Assembly: GCA_018806985.1 (NCBI GenBank)
Contig: JADANN010000460.1
Span: 784,943 to 848,942 of the forward strand
Direction: 5' to 3'
Length of the DNA: 64,000 nucleotides
From: Angiostrongylus vasorum
Taxonomy: Eukaryota > Nematoda > Chromadorea > Rhabditida > Metastrongylidae
The notes under the pieces were generated by a model. That model saw only the letters and a program-made list of their open reading frames with translations, was not told the origin of the DNA and ran no database searches. Of this stretch, positions 13,380 through 26,349 are shown in pieces (position 1 is the first letter of the stretch; every line of letters starts with the position of its first letter). The position numbers were made by a program, and so were the translations under genes.

Positions 13380-13530
13380 ATTCAAAATACTCCTTTTATT
13401 GGGCGCAAACAGAACGCATTAAAGCTGCGCAGATCATGAAATATCTCTCTGAAAGACGCCGTTCCTATCGCTTCCATCGCCGCTTCTTCCTCAACGGAAT
13501 CAAAGGCATTCCTTAATATCTGAAAGCGAA
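13380..13530 (-). mobile_element. RTE LINE reverse-transcriptase scrap
   Basis: Minus-strand translation contains NAFDSVEEEAAMEAIG, which matches the AFDSVE.EA reverse-transcriptase block of RTE-type LINEs. Only about 50 codons remain, and the similarity fades on both sides. This is a dead fragment, not a gene. Confidence 0.65.
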
Positions 13531-13639
13531 ACTTGGTAGAAACTTGTAGACAATATGCGCGAAAAAAGGAGAACAAGTGTGTTGATGAAAGTCCATTCAA
13601 AAATCGATGGCTCTCTCTAATAGATGAAATGATAAAGAA

Positions 13640-13905
13640 TAAAGCTGTCGGTGTTGATCAACTGAGGGCGCTCCATGCATTCGACTTCACTAAGCATCGT
13701 TTCGATATGATTGAATGCACATCTGGCCTTTACAGTGATTCGCGGCCACCTTCTTATGTCTCGAGCCACTGCAGATATCATCCCAGACAAGTTTGTGATC
13801 AATTCACCGACCATCGAGGGATGGAAGGCTTGGTGGGCCAGTGGCACGAGAATCGATATCTTGTGTATGGTAGGGCGCTTCCGACCTCTGCGCCACATGC
13901 GGCCT
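13640..13905 (-). mobile_element. Family C tRNA-like SINE
   Basis: Minus-oriented, nearly full-length family C. On minus the head reads TGTGGCGCAGAGGTCGGAAG (A-box-like) with ATCGATTCTCG downstream (B-box-like). The body carries the GAATGCA and TTGATCAAC motifs shared by the family. Open frames of both strands here belong to the repeat. Confidence 0.75.
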
Positions 13906-14299
13906 TCTAATATTTAATCTAATAGATTAGTAATAGATGTCACTTAACTAACCTTTTTTGAGATGAGACTTCATCAAAAGTCTGCAGTTAAACAGAGTAG
14001 TGAAAACAGCTTTAACCACCGTTTGAAATAGTTTAGAGATTGAAAGCTTAAGGACAAATTCATCGTCTTGACCAGGGGTATTCCAAAGCGTCGAAGTGCA
14101 ACGTAAAGCGAATGTTCATCGTCTCAGCAAATTCAGCCAAGCCTACGTGAATCACTGTAATCCTGGGTGCCCGCACAATGCAAAAATTTGGCTGACGATC
14201 ACTGCATAGCTTCCGATACTTCGAGAAGTTAAAATTTTCACCCCCTCCCTAGCGCTCTCCTCCCAGCAAAGTGGGAACGCTTTAGCTCGGCTTTCACCA

Positions 14300-14480
14300 A
14301 GATTTCAGACAGAATCATAATCGACGAGCATTCTACGACACTCATAAGGAGGACGAAATCCTCAAGCAGCAGAGAAACAACATGCGAAATGTTCGATACC
14401 TTGTAAAATACCTTTGTGGACGATGAATACGAGGAAAACTAACCGAATGCATGAAGTGCTGGGATCGGCACAATAGATTT
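14300..14480 (+). repeat. Family D repeat copy
   Basis: Shares AATCGACGAGCATTC, CCTCAAGCAGCAG and CGAATGCATGAAGTGCT-type motifs with the copies near 1375 and 21400. The class is unknown. It may be part of a larger retroelement. Confidence 0.5.
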
Positions 14481-15987
14481 GGTGACGCATCATGTAAGAA
14501 AGAAAACTGGACCAATGAGCAAACCACCAGTGTATTGGAAACTGTGCTGAAAGGCGCACTATATTTCGCGATTAGCGTAGATGGACCGTTAAAACATGTA
14601 ATTATTTCTGTGGAAGTTCTGCCGATAGTAGAACTCTGTTCTGTAATGTACCTGTGTCTTTCTTCACAAACCAACAGTATTAAAAGACATCGTGCCAGCA
14701 GTAAGAACCCCTCACCCTCCCTTTACGAGTAGGTTTATCCCATCAAGGAGAAAAAATACAAGAAAAAAATATTGGCACGCGTTTGGATTTTAATGATGAA
14801 CTGGCTTTTATGTGAGCAGATAAAGTTCTCTACTACAAATGCTTTGAACCCAGGTGAATTCATTGTAATGCAGAGTATTTAAGCAGTCAAAAATCTGATC
14901 GAGAAATGCAACATTTTTGGCCACTACTGGTGTTTAAAAAATAAAAAAAAATCTAATTGTATCTTATCACAACGTTCTAACACACAGCGCACAAGTTGCA
15001 CTGCAATGATTAAAAAATTTTCTCCCTCGCGATCCGTGCTCAGCTTCTTGAATGCACAGTTCTGGCTGAATGTAGCCTTCGAAAATCCGGATGGTAAGTA
15101 AATAGGATGAAAAGCGATCAGCCATATCGAAAGCTCCATCGAAGGACTGAAGCGTCGAGTGTATACGTAACTGAAAGATGGGATCTGAAGTTCTGATCCA
15201 GATCAAAGAGCAGTGATCAAGAATGTTAACGCAATCGCGGAGATGTTGAAAATGAGACACTTCCTGAATATCGTCCCTCTTATTAACAACTCTTGAAAAA
15301 GAGTTTTTTAGCTACGGGTTTCGCAAATTTCGAATCTGAAAGAATTCTACCGATCCAGTGTTCAAACTTCACAAAACCTCCGAACAAGAAATTATGACGC
15401 TCTTTGCACACTCCGAATAAGCAGAACCCATTGGGCAACCCTAGCACACGAGGCGGAAGAATGATTTCGCCGACGTCTGCTCCGGTAATGCCGTGGTAAA
15501 CGGGGAAAAGAAGGTAAAAAAGAGAAGGAAAGTTGCTAATTTATTCAAATGTAGGCAGCTAACTATAAAAGTCGAAGAACTTTTTTTATTATCTGTGCAC
15601 ATGTTTTAATTACAAGTGCAGAAAAAAACGGCTAGAGGCAATGCGCAATTATTGGTTGAAAGTTCGTTAACAAAATGACTTCAGTGAGGCCATCACTACA
15701 AACAAATGGATACGAAAGGCGATAGGAGGAGTGCGTATATCACGTGGAAGAGCGTAACAAAGCCACCGTGTCATTGCCGTTGATGTAGGAGCGAAGCACT
15801 TGGGACTTAATTTACACTTTTTTTCTACCTTTCTAGGTCTTCCATTTTTACATCTTCTACCAACTATGCTTCTAAACAGTAGATAAGGACAAAGTACCGC
15901 TTAACATGCTCCGATACTTAGATGACCCATTTTCACGTATCGTGCAAATCCGAACACTTCCTCTACCCGTTTCCTCATCTTTGTAAC
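14481..15987. other. No gene recognised; one longish minus frame
   Basis: A minus-strand frame at 14967-15260 (97 codons) has protein-like composition (IFQLRIHSTLQSFDGAFD inside) but no family I recognise. A second frame overlaps it on the same strand. I cannot tell an old exon from a chance frame. Nothing else was seen. Confidence 0.35.
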
Positions 15988-16290
15988 AGAGGTGTGTGTA
16001 GAGCAGTGGTTAGAGGTGCGTGCCAGGCAATAAACATGGGTTCGATCTGGCTACCCTGGCTCACCAAGCCTTCCATCCTTCCTGGATCACCAAATTTGTA
16101 CCAGACTTGCCTGGAAGGATAGAAGCACTAACTCTACACATCGGTAGGCCACAACTAATCATTGTATAGGTCAGATATGCATTCAATCACCTCCAAACGA
16201 TCCTCAGTGAAGTCGAATGCATAGCGCACCGATCAGAGATTGAACAACGCCGGAAACCTTTTTATCTTTTACCTTTCTAACCGTCATTCA
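15988..16290 (+). mobile_element. Family C tRNA-like SINE
   Basis: Plus-oriented copy. The head GTAGAGCAGTGGTTAGAGG resembles a pol III A box and GGGTTCGATCTGG a B box. The body includes the TGTACCAGACTTGCCTGG and CAATCACCTCCAAACGATCC family motifs, ending in a pyrimidine-rich TTTATCTTTTACC tail. Confidence 0.8.
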
Positions 16291-16419
16291 GTTGGTCGGT
16301 TTCTGGTAATATTTAACTACTACATAAGAATCTCTCATCATCGCTCCTCACTGACACAGAGTGCTGTTCGAACGTAGTTTCGCTTTTAATTTCAAGATAG
16401 CCATGGAAGAAAGAAACAT

Positions 16420-16690
16420 TACGATAAGGTTATCGACGTTGATCAACTCCTGAGAGATGCATCATGCCTTCGACTCCATCAAGCATTGTTAGAGAGTACT
16501 GAATGCAAATAAAGTCTATACCGTCGACTTACCGATCTATCAAGTTAGTGCTGACATCCACTCAAACAAGCACGCTATCAATATTCCGACCTCAGAGAAA
16601 TGGAAGAGTTAGCGAGACATGGGCGCGGGATCGAAGTAAAGACCACTTGTGTATTGCGATGCACCTCTAACCAATGCGCTACTGGGCTCT
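16420..16690 (-). mobile_element. Family C tRNA-like SINE, inverted
   Basis: Minus-oriented copy beginning with the GTTGATCAACTCCTGAGAG end and finishing with the reverse complement of the A-box-like head near 16660-16688. It lies about 130 bases from the plus-oriented copy at 15988-16290, forming an inverted pair. Confidence 0.7.
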
Positions 16691-17529
16691 TGATAGCCAC
16701 GATAGAACGCCTTTTTTTGCCAGGTCTTCACTACAATAAGTTATACGCTTTGTAGATACTAAAAAGTTTGCAGCTTTGCAAATCGGTTTTTCCGAGAATC
16801 GCAACGACTCCTGAGCGACAACAGATGGTAGATAGACATTTCGAGGAGATTTAGCAACCCGATAAGTGTTTAACACTCTTGCGACGAGTGAAACGTACAT
16901 ATGTCACAATGGTTTTCCGGGTGTGGTCGATAAGACACCATAGGTATCATCTTTTTTTCCGGTGGTTAATCTCGGTGCACAGAATTGTTTTCTTAAAATT
17001 CCTGTAATCAATGAATAGTTTGTCGAAGTCTTCTCTATAATTTCTCACTAATTTCTCATTTCGCGGTGAGAGAGTAATTCTGTCGAGGATAGTGTGCATC
17101 TAGAGAGTGTGGCCGGTGAAGAGACGTAGATGCCCCTTTACCTGGAAGTACTGGCATAGCATGAAGTGTGTTACATCACCTTGATAAGCAATTCGTTTTT
17201 GATTTTCAATCCCTATGATAACCTTTTTAGGAGTGTTTGAAATGGACGGATACCGAAACTGAAAAGTAGACGTCGTAATATTCTTTGCATAACTTATATA
17301 ACTTCATTAAATGCTGACAGCAGTATGATTGCTAAGTGGACGAATGTTTTTCATCATACACAAGAGTTGTATATGTACCAAAATCATGGAATTATGAGTA
17401 GAAGAATATGGGGCATATACAGGATGAGAGAAGATCAGCAGTTTCCTCAAAACGCAGAGAAAAACTTACTCACGGAGTCCTAGGATAGCACGCTTCGGTT
17501 GCAGTGAACTGTTTCCAGAGAAGGCTGAT
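16691..17529. other. No gene seen
   Basis: Intergenic. The frame 16679-16900 on minus has no recognisable similarity. Part of 17280-17460 resembles 47680-47800 (both contain ACTTCATTAAATGCTG), a short repeat of unknown class. Confidence 0.4.
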
Positions 17530-17640
17530 CCCAATGTCGCGACCGCGGAGTGATGAGAGGGCTGGTGAGCCAAACCGAGGATCGAACAAGCACCGTGCTA
17601 GTGATGAACAGCTTTACTGTCAGAACGCTACCCACCTTCA
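17530..17640 (-). mobile_element. tRNA-like SINE head
   Basis: On minus: GGTGGGTAGCGTTCTGACAG (A-box-like) followed by GCTTGTTCGATCCTCGG (B-box-like) at tRNA spacing. It resembles the element at 18165-18305 in the CGGTGCT...GTTCG segment. It lacks a believable tRNA cloverleaf. Confidence 0.55.
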
Positions 17641-18164
17641 GAAAGAAAAATTATTGGGAGTTATCAAAAAAACAGTCTTTAAAGTTGAGTTTTTGACCAA
17701 TAATCCAATGTTTCTTGTGCTATAAAGATACCTAATAAATCACACCATAAGTTACGAATGACTTCCGCAAACTGACAATGAGGTGAGTGGATGGTAAATT
17801 ACAGTGAAATATAGTTAACAGTAACATATATGTCTAAACTGATAAAAGGAAGCCTTTTCTACAATTCTTTCATGTTCCTCTCAATCTTCCACGAAATATG
17901 ACCTCTGCATAAAAGCCCACACTTGTATTTCTTGATTTAATCTAATTTTTATTTTAATTTACACGACCCGTCTTCACGTCTATTGTTCGGCTCCCAGCAC
18001 TGCTCACATTCAGTTCGTTTCCTCCCATCAGTCACCCACTAGGGTCTACGTATGACTGCCCCTTGAGGATTTTCGTTTCATCTTGAATGTCATAGAATGC
18101 TGATTGCGTCGATTCTCACTGAAGTCCTGAGGTATCTGAGCTGGAGCGTTCCCGGCTGGCCCGC

Positions 18165-18305
18165 AGAGAGTGCTTTTTTTTCCAGGACAGGTCCGGTAGC
18201 AATTTCTTAACCTCGGAGGAATGACAAGGGTGGTGGGCGGGACCGAACCAGCACCGTGTCCGTGACGACCGGCAGCACTACTACTGTGCTACTAGTCTCC
18301 TGTAT
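18165..18305 (-). mobile_element. tRNA-like SINE head
   Basis: On minus: GTAGCACAGTAGTAGTGC (A-box-like) then GCTGGTTCGGTCCCGCCC (a strong B-box match) at tRNA spacing. The body includes a family-C-like CTACCGGACCTGTCCTGG segment, so this and family C may be related lineages. Confidence 0.6.
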
Positions 18306-18382
18306 ATATAAATCTGGATATGTGTATATAGATGCATAAGTATATATAGAAAAATGTATACATGTATAGATATATGACACGC

Positions 18383-18383
18383 T

Positions 18384-18448
<65 letters not shown>
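18383..18448. repeat. (AT)n microsatellite
   Basis: About 66 bases of AT dinucleotide with one TATAC interruption near 18399. Confidence 0.95.
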
Positions 18449-18450
<2 letters not shown>

Positions 18451-20429
18451 GAAATATATTTTATTAACCCGCTATCTCAAATATGCCATAAGGGATCGTT
18501 TTCTTCCGGGTGAGAGAATGCATTCTTAAAGAATAATGGACAAAACTGCAATCTGTCATAGATTATTCTTTCATGTTGTCGTTGTGACATTCGAAAACAT
18601 CGGTCAGGACTAAGACGTAGTACGGAAGAGTTTTTCTTTAATGAACAAGTTCCTAATTTGCTGCGCATGGAAGAAGAACTAAACAGGAGAAATGGCTAAT
18701 GATCTCTATGAATAATGAATAATGGGGAGAAACAAATATTGCTTGTAAGCCACGAAAACCTAAATAACAGCAGAAAATGATGTCTTTACAGCAAGGAAAT
18801 GGAAAATTTGTCCAGAGATACAAATCTTGAAAAGCACCTGGCGCTTCCCATTGAGAATGAGATTAGATGAAGGAGCGTAGGATAAGTATAAAAGCATTTT
18901 TTGCCAGAAATAAATTTGAACGAAATTAAGAAGCTACAACAACAAGGAGATGGTAGCAGGGAGGTCCATGTAACACTCTCCTGCCATTCTTTGCGGCTGG
19001 TCTGCATCAACTAATTGGAAGACTTACAAAGAACAAGGCGGTGGATGTTTGAAAGGAGCTGTTTGTTGTGCCAGTGGAAATTTATGTGTTAAGCTTTGTC
19101 TGCTGAGGTTACGAAAATGTTTGGTTGAGTAGATTTCATGTCAATTTGATCAACTCAACTTTTCAGGCTCTGAAGAGGCGAAACCGCCGAAACGTCAGCT
19201 ATTGTGTGTTAATAAATGCTATATTACAAGCCTTGCATTTGCTCACTGAAGAAAAACAATGAATTCCTGGACAAAAAATCAGGTTGAGTGCTACCTGTAT
19301 GTGAAAACGAGCCAAAACTGTGATGAACGTAGATGACAGGGATGTTTGTTGGGCATTGTTGCGCACAATGATCTTTAAGAGGTGGAAGGACAAAATTCAG
19401 AGGTGAGTGAAGAAAAACGGCGTAGTAATCACAAGGGGAGATTGTATGCACATGATTGGAGACGAGTGGTCTAAGTAAGGAAGAGCACCTTTAGCGCGTC
19501 CAGATCGATTAACTCTCAAAGGAATGCGGAGAACCAACCACGACAACAGCTACTTCGATAGGATTACTCAGTACTAGCAAAAAAGCATAAGCCTCGCCTT
19601 GTACTATTCATTTGTAGTACCTCATCGTTTTGAAGCAGTAAGATATGTGACGAAAGAACGGTTCTCTGTGTTTACGACCGTTCTACGTGCCATAATCTCA
19701 CCTTTTTGCTAATTCTGTTTACTCTTCAACCAGTGCCAATTCAACTTTATCTTAGTCGTTTATGGCTTCAAACATATTTGTATGAATCTCTGCCTAGGAT
19801 TACTACCGCTCTCTAAGCCAATATCATAATACACATGCTAACCCAGCGAAGAATTTGATTGTTGGTAATAACTTTCATTATGCCGCAAGAAAAGTAGCGC
19901 TTTCTAAGAACTGCTCAACAGCTTTTATTATTTTGCATTATTTCCAGCAGATTACCAAGCAGTTCAATTTCGTTAGCTTAAGAAAATTTTGTATATAATG
20001 CTATCCAAACAGTCGGCTACATGGTGTTCTTTTCGCTAGCACAGAAATTGGTTGCACAGCGACTTTCACCCTTCAGTAAAGTCTACCAATGAGAGCTTGA
20101 CATAACTATCTCGGTTCACAGGGATACAAGTAGATCAATATTAGGTTCTTCGCCAGCCTAGCCGCAAAAATGGGACACTATCCGATACACGAGAGCAATC
20201 GACTGGCTGTGATAATAACCATGTGAGGCCCAGGAACGACTTCACCATTTCAGAAGTAAAAAAAGAACTTGACCAACAAAAGCACATCAAATGGAGAATG
20301 TTCTTAAAATCATGCAATTCTTCTTAGTATCGCTAACCATGCGTCGTTCAAATATCACTTATCAAAAACACCACGAAAGATCAATTCCCAGGATCAACTT
20401 TCTACTAACCTCGGCATTGGACTACAAAT
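18449..20429. other. No gene seen; family E scrap
   Basis: Intergenic. About 19155-19200 carries GGCTCTGAAGAGGCGAAACC followed by GCCGAAACGTCAGC, the conserved core of the family E foldback element. Frames at 18786-19010 and 19199-19451 are unrecognised. Confidence 0.45.
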
Positions 20430-20740
20430 ATCTCCTTTACTCCGGAGCGCAGGTGTCTACGGTGGGGAACGAACGCGCTATTGTCCTTTCCGGGGAGTAG
20501 CGCGCTCACCACCACACCATGCGGGTCCTTCGTTCCGCCTGTCTCTCAGCTAGTTCTATTGATCTTTTGCCATCAGCAATCACCCGTCAGCGGGATTGAT
20601 CTGGGGGGCCCAAATCGGCAACGAACCCAGTTAAGCTGAGGCTGCAGTTATATTTTGCAAATATCTCAGCATCATTAAAGTTATATTTCGCAATACATAC
20701 CCTGCCGCTAAAAAGAGTAGGCAGTAAATAATAAGTCAAA
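20430..20740 (-). mobile_element. Family B tRNA-like SINE
   Basis: Nearly complete family B element on minus, ending (20660-20735) with GCAAATATCTCAGC and the CAATACATACCCTGCC...AGTAGGCAGTAAA end. The frame at 20291-20500 runs into it and is not a gene. Confidence 0.75.
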
Positions 20741-23189
20741 ATTGTGATTATATCTCCTTTTCTTTTTCTTTTTCAGCAATCGCGAGGTTGTTATTGTAAT
20801 TATCGTTCTGATTTTCACTTTTCCGTTTGCCCTGCTGAAAAGTTTGACCTAGTAAATTACGTATCAGTGTACCCTTCCAGGCTTTGAAGAAGGCGGTACT
20901 GCTGGAACGTCAGCTGCCGTTGTACTTTATGTCTTCCTTTTGCAAGGGAAAAAACCTGTGCTGGACAACAACCTCGCCATCGCTGAAAAAAGAAAAAAGA
21001 AAACAACGAGAAATGATTTCTTCAAATCGAATACCGATGAAAGATTTCGAAATTCTCAAATTTTCAAGGCTGCATAGCAAAGACATTTATTAAATATTTC
21101 GACTTTAGATCACAGTATACCACGAAATAAAACGATGGCTGGATAAATTCTGTGAAATCAGTGGCTGAACATAACCGAACGAGATTTCAAGCGTTCCATA
21201 GATCGGACCCAATTCAAGTCGAGAGGTAGATAGTACAGTGGTAGTGATCCTATTCATCACCATCGCAGTCCTGCTTCGACCCTTGCATATGTTCACCAAA
21301 CCTCTCATATTTCCGGGATCGGGAAGGGTACAAACTTGTCTGGGAACATTTCACTCTCTGCAATCCAAATGAGGATAGTCTAACTTGCCTATCCCGGGAT
21401 TCCAGGAAAAATCGACTCGACCAGCATGCAACGACACTAATAAAGAAGACAATAACCCTCAAGCAGCATTCGAACCCTTATGCGAAATGCTCGAAGACAA
21501 TCGTAGATGACGGATGCAACGAAACGAATCGAATGCAAAAAGTGTTAGCATCGTCACAGTAGACGCAGACATAGATCTTGCAAAAAAAAATGAGTATCCA
21601 CGTCATTTTGGAACCAAAAGTCGAAGAGACCGAAGCCAAACAATTGATGAGTTACTCTGTGCTTACTTTGTCCTACTTCCGACTTTTCTTCATTAGCATT
21701 TACCGACTTAAAAACTGTTGTCCATAAGGTTATTCTTGTGGGGGACCACAAATGAAATTATTCATGTGTTAATGGAGATGTCTTCGGTATCACATGCAAT
21801 CTATTAATCATTAAACATGAGTAAACTTCTCACTAAATCATAAAAGTCAAATTGTAGCAGTTTTTTTCGTCTAATCCAAGAAGGCCCTGCGGTTCATATG
21901 TCAAACGAATGCGTGGACAACTTGGGAAAATTAGCTCATGTTCTCACGACTCGTCTCATATCTACTGCCTTGGAATAGAATTATGCTCAGAAACTTTCAT
22001 GATTACTTGCGGCTTCTTTACTGAAGAGTGAAAAGAAACGACTATCCATTACTTAATCCTTCGAGACATTAACTAAAATTGTAGTTAGTACTTGTTGAAA
22101 AGACTGCCTTCGATAAACAGTGAGCAATACTGAACTGCTCTCACTACCAATTTCTTCCTCTCCGTACTCAATTATTCATTTTAACATCCTTAACCCTATG
22201 TCAGAACTCCTCTTCAATTTTTGACGATGGAAAGTATTCATGAAATCTCACTAAGATACCTATGGTATTGATGCGAATGACAACGGCTAAGTTATGGGAG
22301 GTTTACTACTAATATTATAGGTTTTAAAAAAATACTTATCAGTGGCCGCCGCCTATTACAACATCATACAAGCTGAATGAAGCACCTCATGCATTTCTAT
22401 GGGTAGAATCCATCTCTAATGAGATCGTCATAGGCAAACAGTAGCCTTAGAATGCACCCTAGCTGAACACCCTAGCTGAGATGATCTCTCTAGGTATCGA
22501 TTTTTGAAAATACTCACGATTCACAACTTCGAACAGGTTTTATAGACTTCAGCAAAAATTCAATACCACCACTACTCCATTTCTCAATGCCGCGACTGCC
22601 CTTACGAAAAGCTTTGCTCGCTCGAAAATGAGAAAAGCGTCGCATCTTTGGCATGGGAATTCCTTTAATATTCTTTTTTGTAGATAACTAACTATGTGTT
22701 TCTTTCAAGGACCAATGATAACACCTTAGGCACCTCGATAATAATGATGACCTTCTTTCATTTTGGGGCTCTGTGAAGGTCAGTCAGGGGCGCTCTATGT
22801 AAAATTGCAGCTCAGCACCCACCAAGAACTGTCTCATGTTCTATTTCCAAAACATGAACCATGTGGAACTCTTGCCAAGGCTAGTTTATTTAGTCGGCAC
22901 GTCTCTAAAAACAAGGTAAAAATAGGCACTAGAATGAAGTCGAAAATATTGAGAAATTGTATAGAATAGGGAAGGTGCAGTTCTCAGCAGTTAACAGTCT
23001 GCGAGATCTAAGCTGCTGCCTTGACGTCCCCCATAAACTATCAAATTGGAAAACCACCTGCACCAGTAGCAACGAGCACCACTTTATAGTTAAATCCTTT
23101 CTACGTCATACAGAGCAGAGTAAGAACGTGGAGAATTTCTAAAGCAACTGTTCTTCTTCACAAAAGTTGAAGCAGTGATCACTTCATTT
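20741..23189. other. No gene seen; family E and D pieces
   Basis: About 20875-20930 is a family E core (CTTTGAAGAAGGCGGTAC then GGAACGTCAGC). About 21350-21560 is a family D copy with the GACCAGCATGCAACGAC and CTCAAGCAGCATTCGAACCC motifs. Remaining frames (20884-21093, 22763-22969) are not recognised. Confidence 0.45.
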
Positions 23190-23785
23190 CAATTTTAACC
23201 TATTACTTTACTGCCTAGACTTTTTAATGACAGGGTATATATTGCGAAAAAACAACTTCAATGATGATGAGATATTTGCAAAACTCTGGACCGCAGGTGC
23301 CTATGCTGGGGAACGAACGCGTTATTGTCCTTTCCGGGGAGTAACATGTTCACGCGTTCACCGCCACACCATACGGGTCCTTCGTTTCGCCTGTCTCTCA
23401 GCTAGTTCTATCGATCTTTTTGCCATCAGCAATCAGCCGTCAACGGGATTGTTCTGGGGAGCCCAAATCGGCATTGAACCCAGTTAAGGTGAGGCTATAG
23501 TTATAATCACAATTTTCCTTTTTACTTACTGCCTACTCTTTTCGGTGGCAGGGTATATTGCGAAATATAACTTCAAGGAAGCTGAGATATTTGCAAAACT
23601 CTGGACCGCAGGTGAACGCGTTACTCCCCGGAAAGGACAATAACGCGTTCGTTCCCCACCATAGGCGCCTGCGGTCCAGAGTTTTGCAATTATCTTACCT
23701 TCGTTGAAGTTATATTTCGCAATATACCCTGCCCTCAAAAAGAGTAGGCAGTAAGTAGAAAGGTTAAAATTGTCTCAGCGTCGTT
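23190..23785. mobile_element. Family B elements, element plus foldback
   Basis: A complete element (about 23190-23560) is followed directly by a short palindromic pair (about 23530-23775). In the pair, GCTGAGATATTTGCAAAACT and its reverse complement face each other around GGTGAACGCGTTACTCCCC. The arrangement repeats the head-to-head pairs at 7.9-9.1 kb. Confidence 0.75.
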
Positions 23786-23999
23786 GTAGTTGTCGCTCAA
23801 TACCCTTCGATGAAAAAAATAAAGGCTAATAACTGAAAAGTGTAGCTGAAGTTAATAGCTGGTTTCGCATCCGCATATGGTGGACCGGAGCCTCTTTATT
23901 TCTGATGTTTTCATGCGCACAGCGGAGAGCTCACAGCTCGGAAGGCTACAAAGTTTAAACAAGAGCTTATGTTCACGTATATTTTAACCTTGTAAGGCC

Positions 24000-24300
24000 A
24001 AGCTTCGGCGTGTGGAACAGTGGTCGGAGGATTTCGCAAAGCACATGGGATGGGATCGATCCCGGCGCCCTTGGCACACCAAGGTTTCCATCCTCCCGAG
24101 GTCAGTAAATTGGTCCCAAACCTGTCTGAGAGGATAGCAGCGCTAGCTCACATATCGGTGGGCCATCGCGAGGCATTGAAAAAGGCCATATGTGGATTCA
24201 ATCACCTCCAACAAGACAATGAAGTCGAATGCAAAGTGCATCCCCCACAGATTGATCAACGTTGAGAGCTTCATCCCTTTTAACCTTTATAGCCAAGCTT
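24000..24300 (+). mobile_element. Family C tRNA-like SINE
   Basis: Well-preserved plus copy. GTGTGGAACAGTGGTCGGAG is A-box-like and GGGATCGATCCCGGCG B-box-like. The body ends with GATTGATCAACGTTGAGAGC and a CCTTTTAACCTTTATAGCC tail. The frame 24020-24265 is a translation of this repeat. Confidence 0.8.
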
Positions 24301-25123
24301 CAACAAAATGATTGATTACAGCAAACTATAACAAGTAATTGTAAACGGCAACTTTGCCAAAATTATTTTGTTTGTAAGAAAAAGCTTCAAAGCTGAAAAC
24401 ATGACGCAATGGTTCTACAGCTTTTTTTTTGAAGAGAGTGACATCCAAGCCGCCACACGTTGCAAACCCATTTCGGAACACTGAGTAAGAAGCTGATACT
24501 CAGTTGTTAAGTGATCCTTTCTCGTGTCTTCTTAAGCTCACAGATAATCACAATTCTTCCTAGTTGAGTAGCATTTGTGTAACATCTTGTTTGTTTATGC
24601 TTAAACCTAATTAATTTATTACCTGGTGTTATCCTCTCTTAACACCCTCTGGACAACGGATAATTTTTTTGCTGTGCTCACTGTGAGACCAATCAATATC
24701 ACTATGGCCACTCCGGCACTTTTTATGCATCAGGGTCCCTTTATTGTGACTTGCGTCTTACAAATCGGTTTAATTTGTGTGTAGAAAATATTTGTACGCT
24801 TCTCTAGCACTGCGTATACTCTATGCTCCTCCTCTCCCCCCAATACCCCCCCCCCACCCCCCCAGCCCCCCTCCCCCCAACTTCGTTTTGGTGTATGTAC
24901 ATCTCTTTCACGTTAAGAAGAAACACTCATCCACTATGCAATCATGGTGCTGTCACCATTGAAGGAAGCTGTATAAGTTCTGCAAGGAATATTACGATGT
25001 CTACCTTGATGTTTTGATATCCTCTCATTCCCATTTTCAGGACTACGCGCATTATTAGAGTTATAGAAAGGACTTTATTCCATAGTTCTATAGACATTAC
25101 TTAGTGTTTCTGTATATGAACTG
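24301..25123. other. No gene seen; C-rich run
   Basis: Intergenic. About 24830-24885 is a C-rich simple sequence (CCCCCCCACCCCCCCAGCC-like) that creates proline-rich frames without gene support. Confidence 0.6.
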
Positions 25124-25155
25124 AATTTTCCGAGCTGATACGAGGTAGATACAAG

Positions 25156-25186
<31 letters not shown>

Positions 25187-25190
25187 AGTT

Positions 25191-25221
<31 letters not shown>

Positions 25222-25253
25222 AGTTTTGTTGTTGTTGTTTTGTTGTTGTTGTT

Positions 25254-25301
<48 letters not shown>

Positions 25302-25430
25302 TGTTGTTATTGTTTTGTTGTTGTTGTTGTTCGTATTGTTGCTGTTGTTGCTACTGTCGTTGGTCGATAGCTGATGTTTCGACGACTTCGCCTTCCACAG
25401 AGCCGTGCTATCACGGATGGGATTCTTGCA
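25124..25430 (+). mobile_element. Family E half-element with (TTG)n
   Basis: Starts with GAGCTGATACGAGGTAGATAC, runs through about 190 bases of TTG repeat with TTTTG interruptions (25155-25345), and ends with GGTCGATAGCTGATGTTTCG and CGCCTTCCACAGAGCCGTGC. This is one arm of the palindromic element seen complete at 26350 and 36797. Confidence 0.75.
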
Positions 25431-25989
25431 TATACGTGTTATACATATATCGTGTTTTCGTATAAACATGAATATGAAATACATGAATAAAGATGAAAAG
25501 TGAATACACTCGTTCGGTGCTCTGACCGCAATTGATCGTAGCGGTTGCAAAGGCAATCAATAGTTGTCGAAAACGAGACCGTTCAAAAGTGGCGCGCTGT
25601 GCCACGGGTTCCCCCTTGACAACCCGCGCGTGTATTCATTACATTACGAAGACTATTCTAAATTTACCCATTTTAAACACGCATTGCTGTTCCCCCCATT
25701 CACTGCGTCTCACACTCCCTTGTCTGCTTCTTTCTTCTTTGCGCCATCCATTTTATTTCTATATTTGAAGAATTACATGCATTACGTTGTATTTGATCCA
25801 TGTATAGCGACTTTTCTTTCAGGGTAATTGAAAAACAGTTCACCGAACTGTGCTGAATGGCAAAGAAATTCAGTTAGAAGCCCTTAACCTACTTCAATGC
25901 GATCAAGTATTGATGCAATAAAAGAGCACATAGGTATTTTATAATGACACGTTTTTCATTCAAATTATTATTTGGTTTTGGTTATTAGC
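25431..25989. other. No gene seen
   Basis: Intergenic. Overlapping frames on both strands (25411-25827) have no family resemblance. Confidence 0.4.
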
Positions 25990-26140
25990 CTACGGAAAGG
26001 GTAATAGCGCGTTTGATCCCCCACCGCAGACGCCTGCGGCCCGGAGTTTTGCAAATATCTCAGCATCGTTGTTGTTGTTGTTGTATAATAATATTACCCT
26101 GCCGTGAAAAATTTTAATTGGCAATAAATAGAAAGTTAAC
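25990..26140 (+). mobile_element. Family B fragment
   Basis: Truncated family B element on the strand that reads GGTAATAGCGCGTTTGATCC, then CCTGCGGCCCGGAGTTTTGC and CAAATATCTCAGCATCG. The TTG run in its 3' part has expanded slightly. Confidence 0.65.
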
Positions 26141-26349
26141 ATTATTATTTCGTTTCTTGGTAGGTAATGAAAGATGCCTATTTTTTGCCGTTTATACGGT
26201 GACTACACGTGTGCTTCATTCCGACTGCTCTGCTTGACATGTAGGTTGAAGAGGAAACATATTCAGCCATGCCGCCACATCTTGCAAATCCATTACGGAA
26301 CACTAAGTAAGGATTCAAAAGAACGATTTTCTATAATTCACGGCGTAAG

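Noticed and set aside
15988..16060. Candidate tRNA gene from the A-box and B-box match
   Set aside because: The same sequence recurs several times with a common 3' body and no cloverleaf, so it is a tRNA-derived SINE.
25101..25556. 151-codon minus frame rich in Gln and Asn
   Set aside because: It is the translation of a CAA/TTG microsatellite inside a family E arm, with no domain or splice context.
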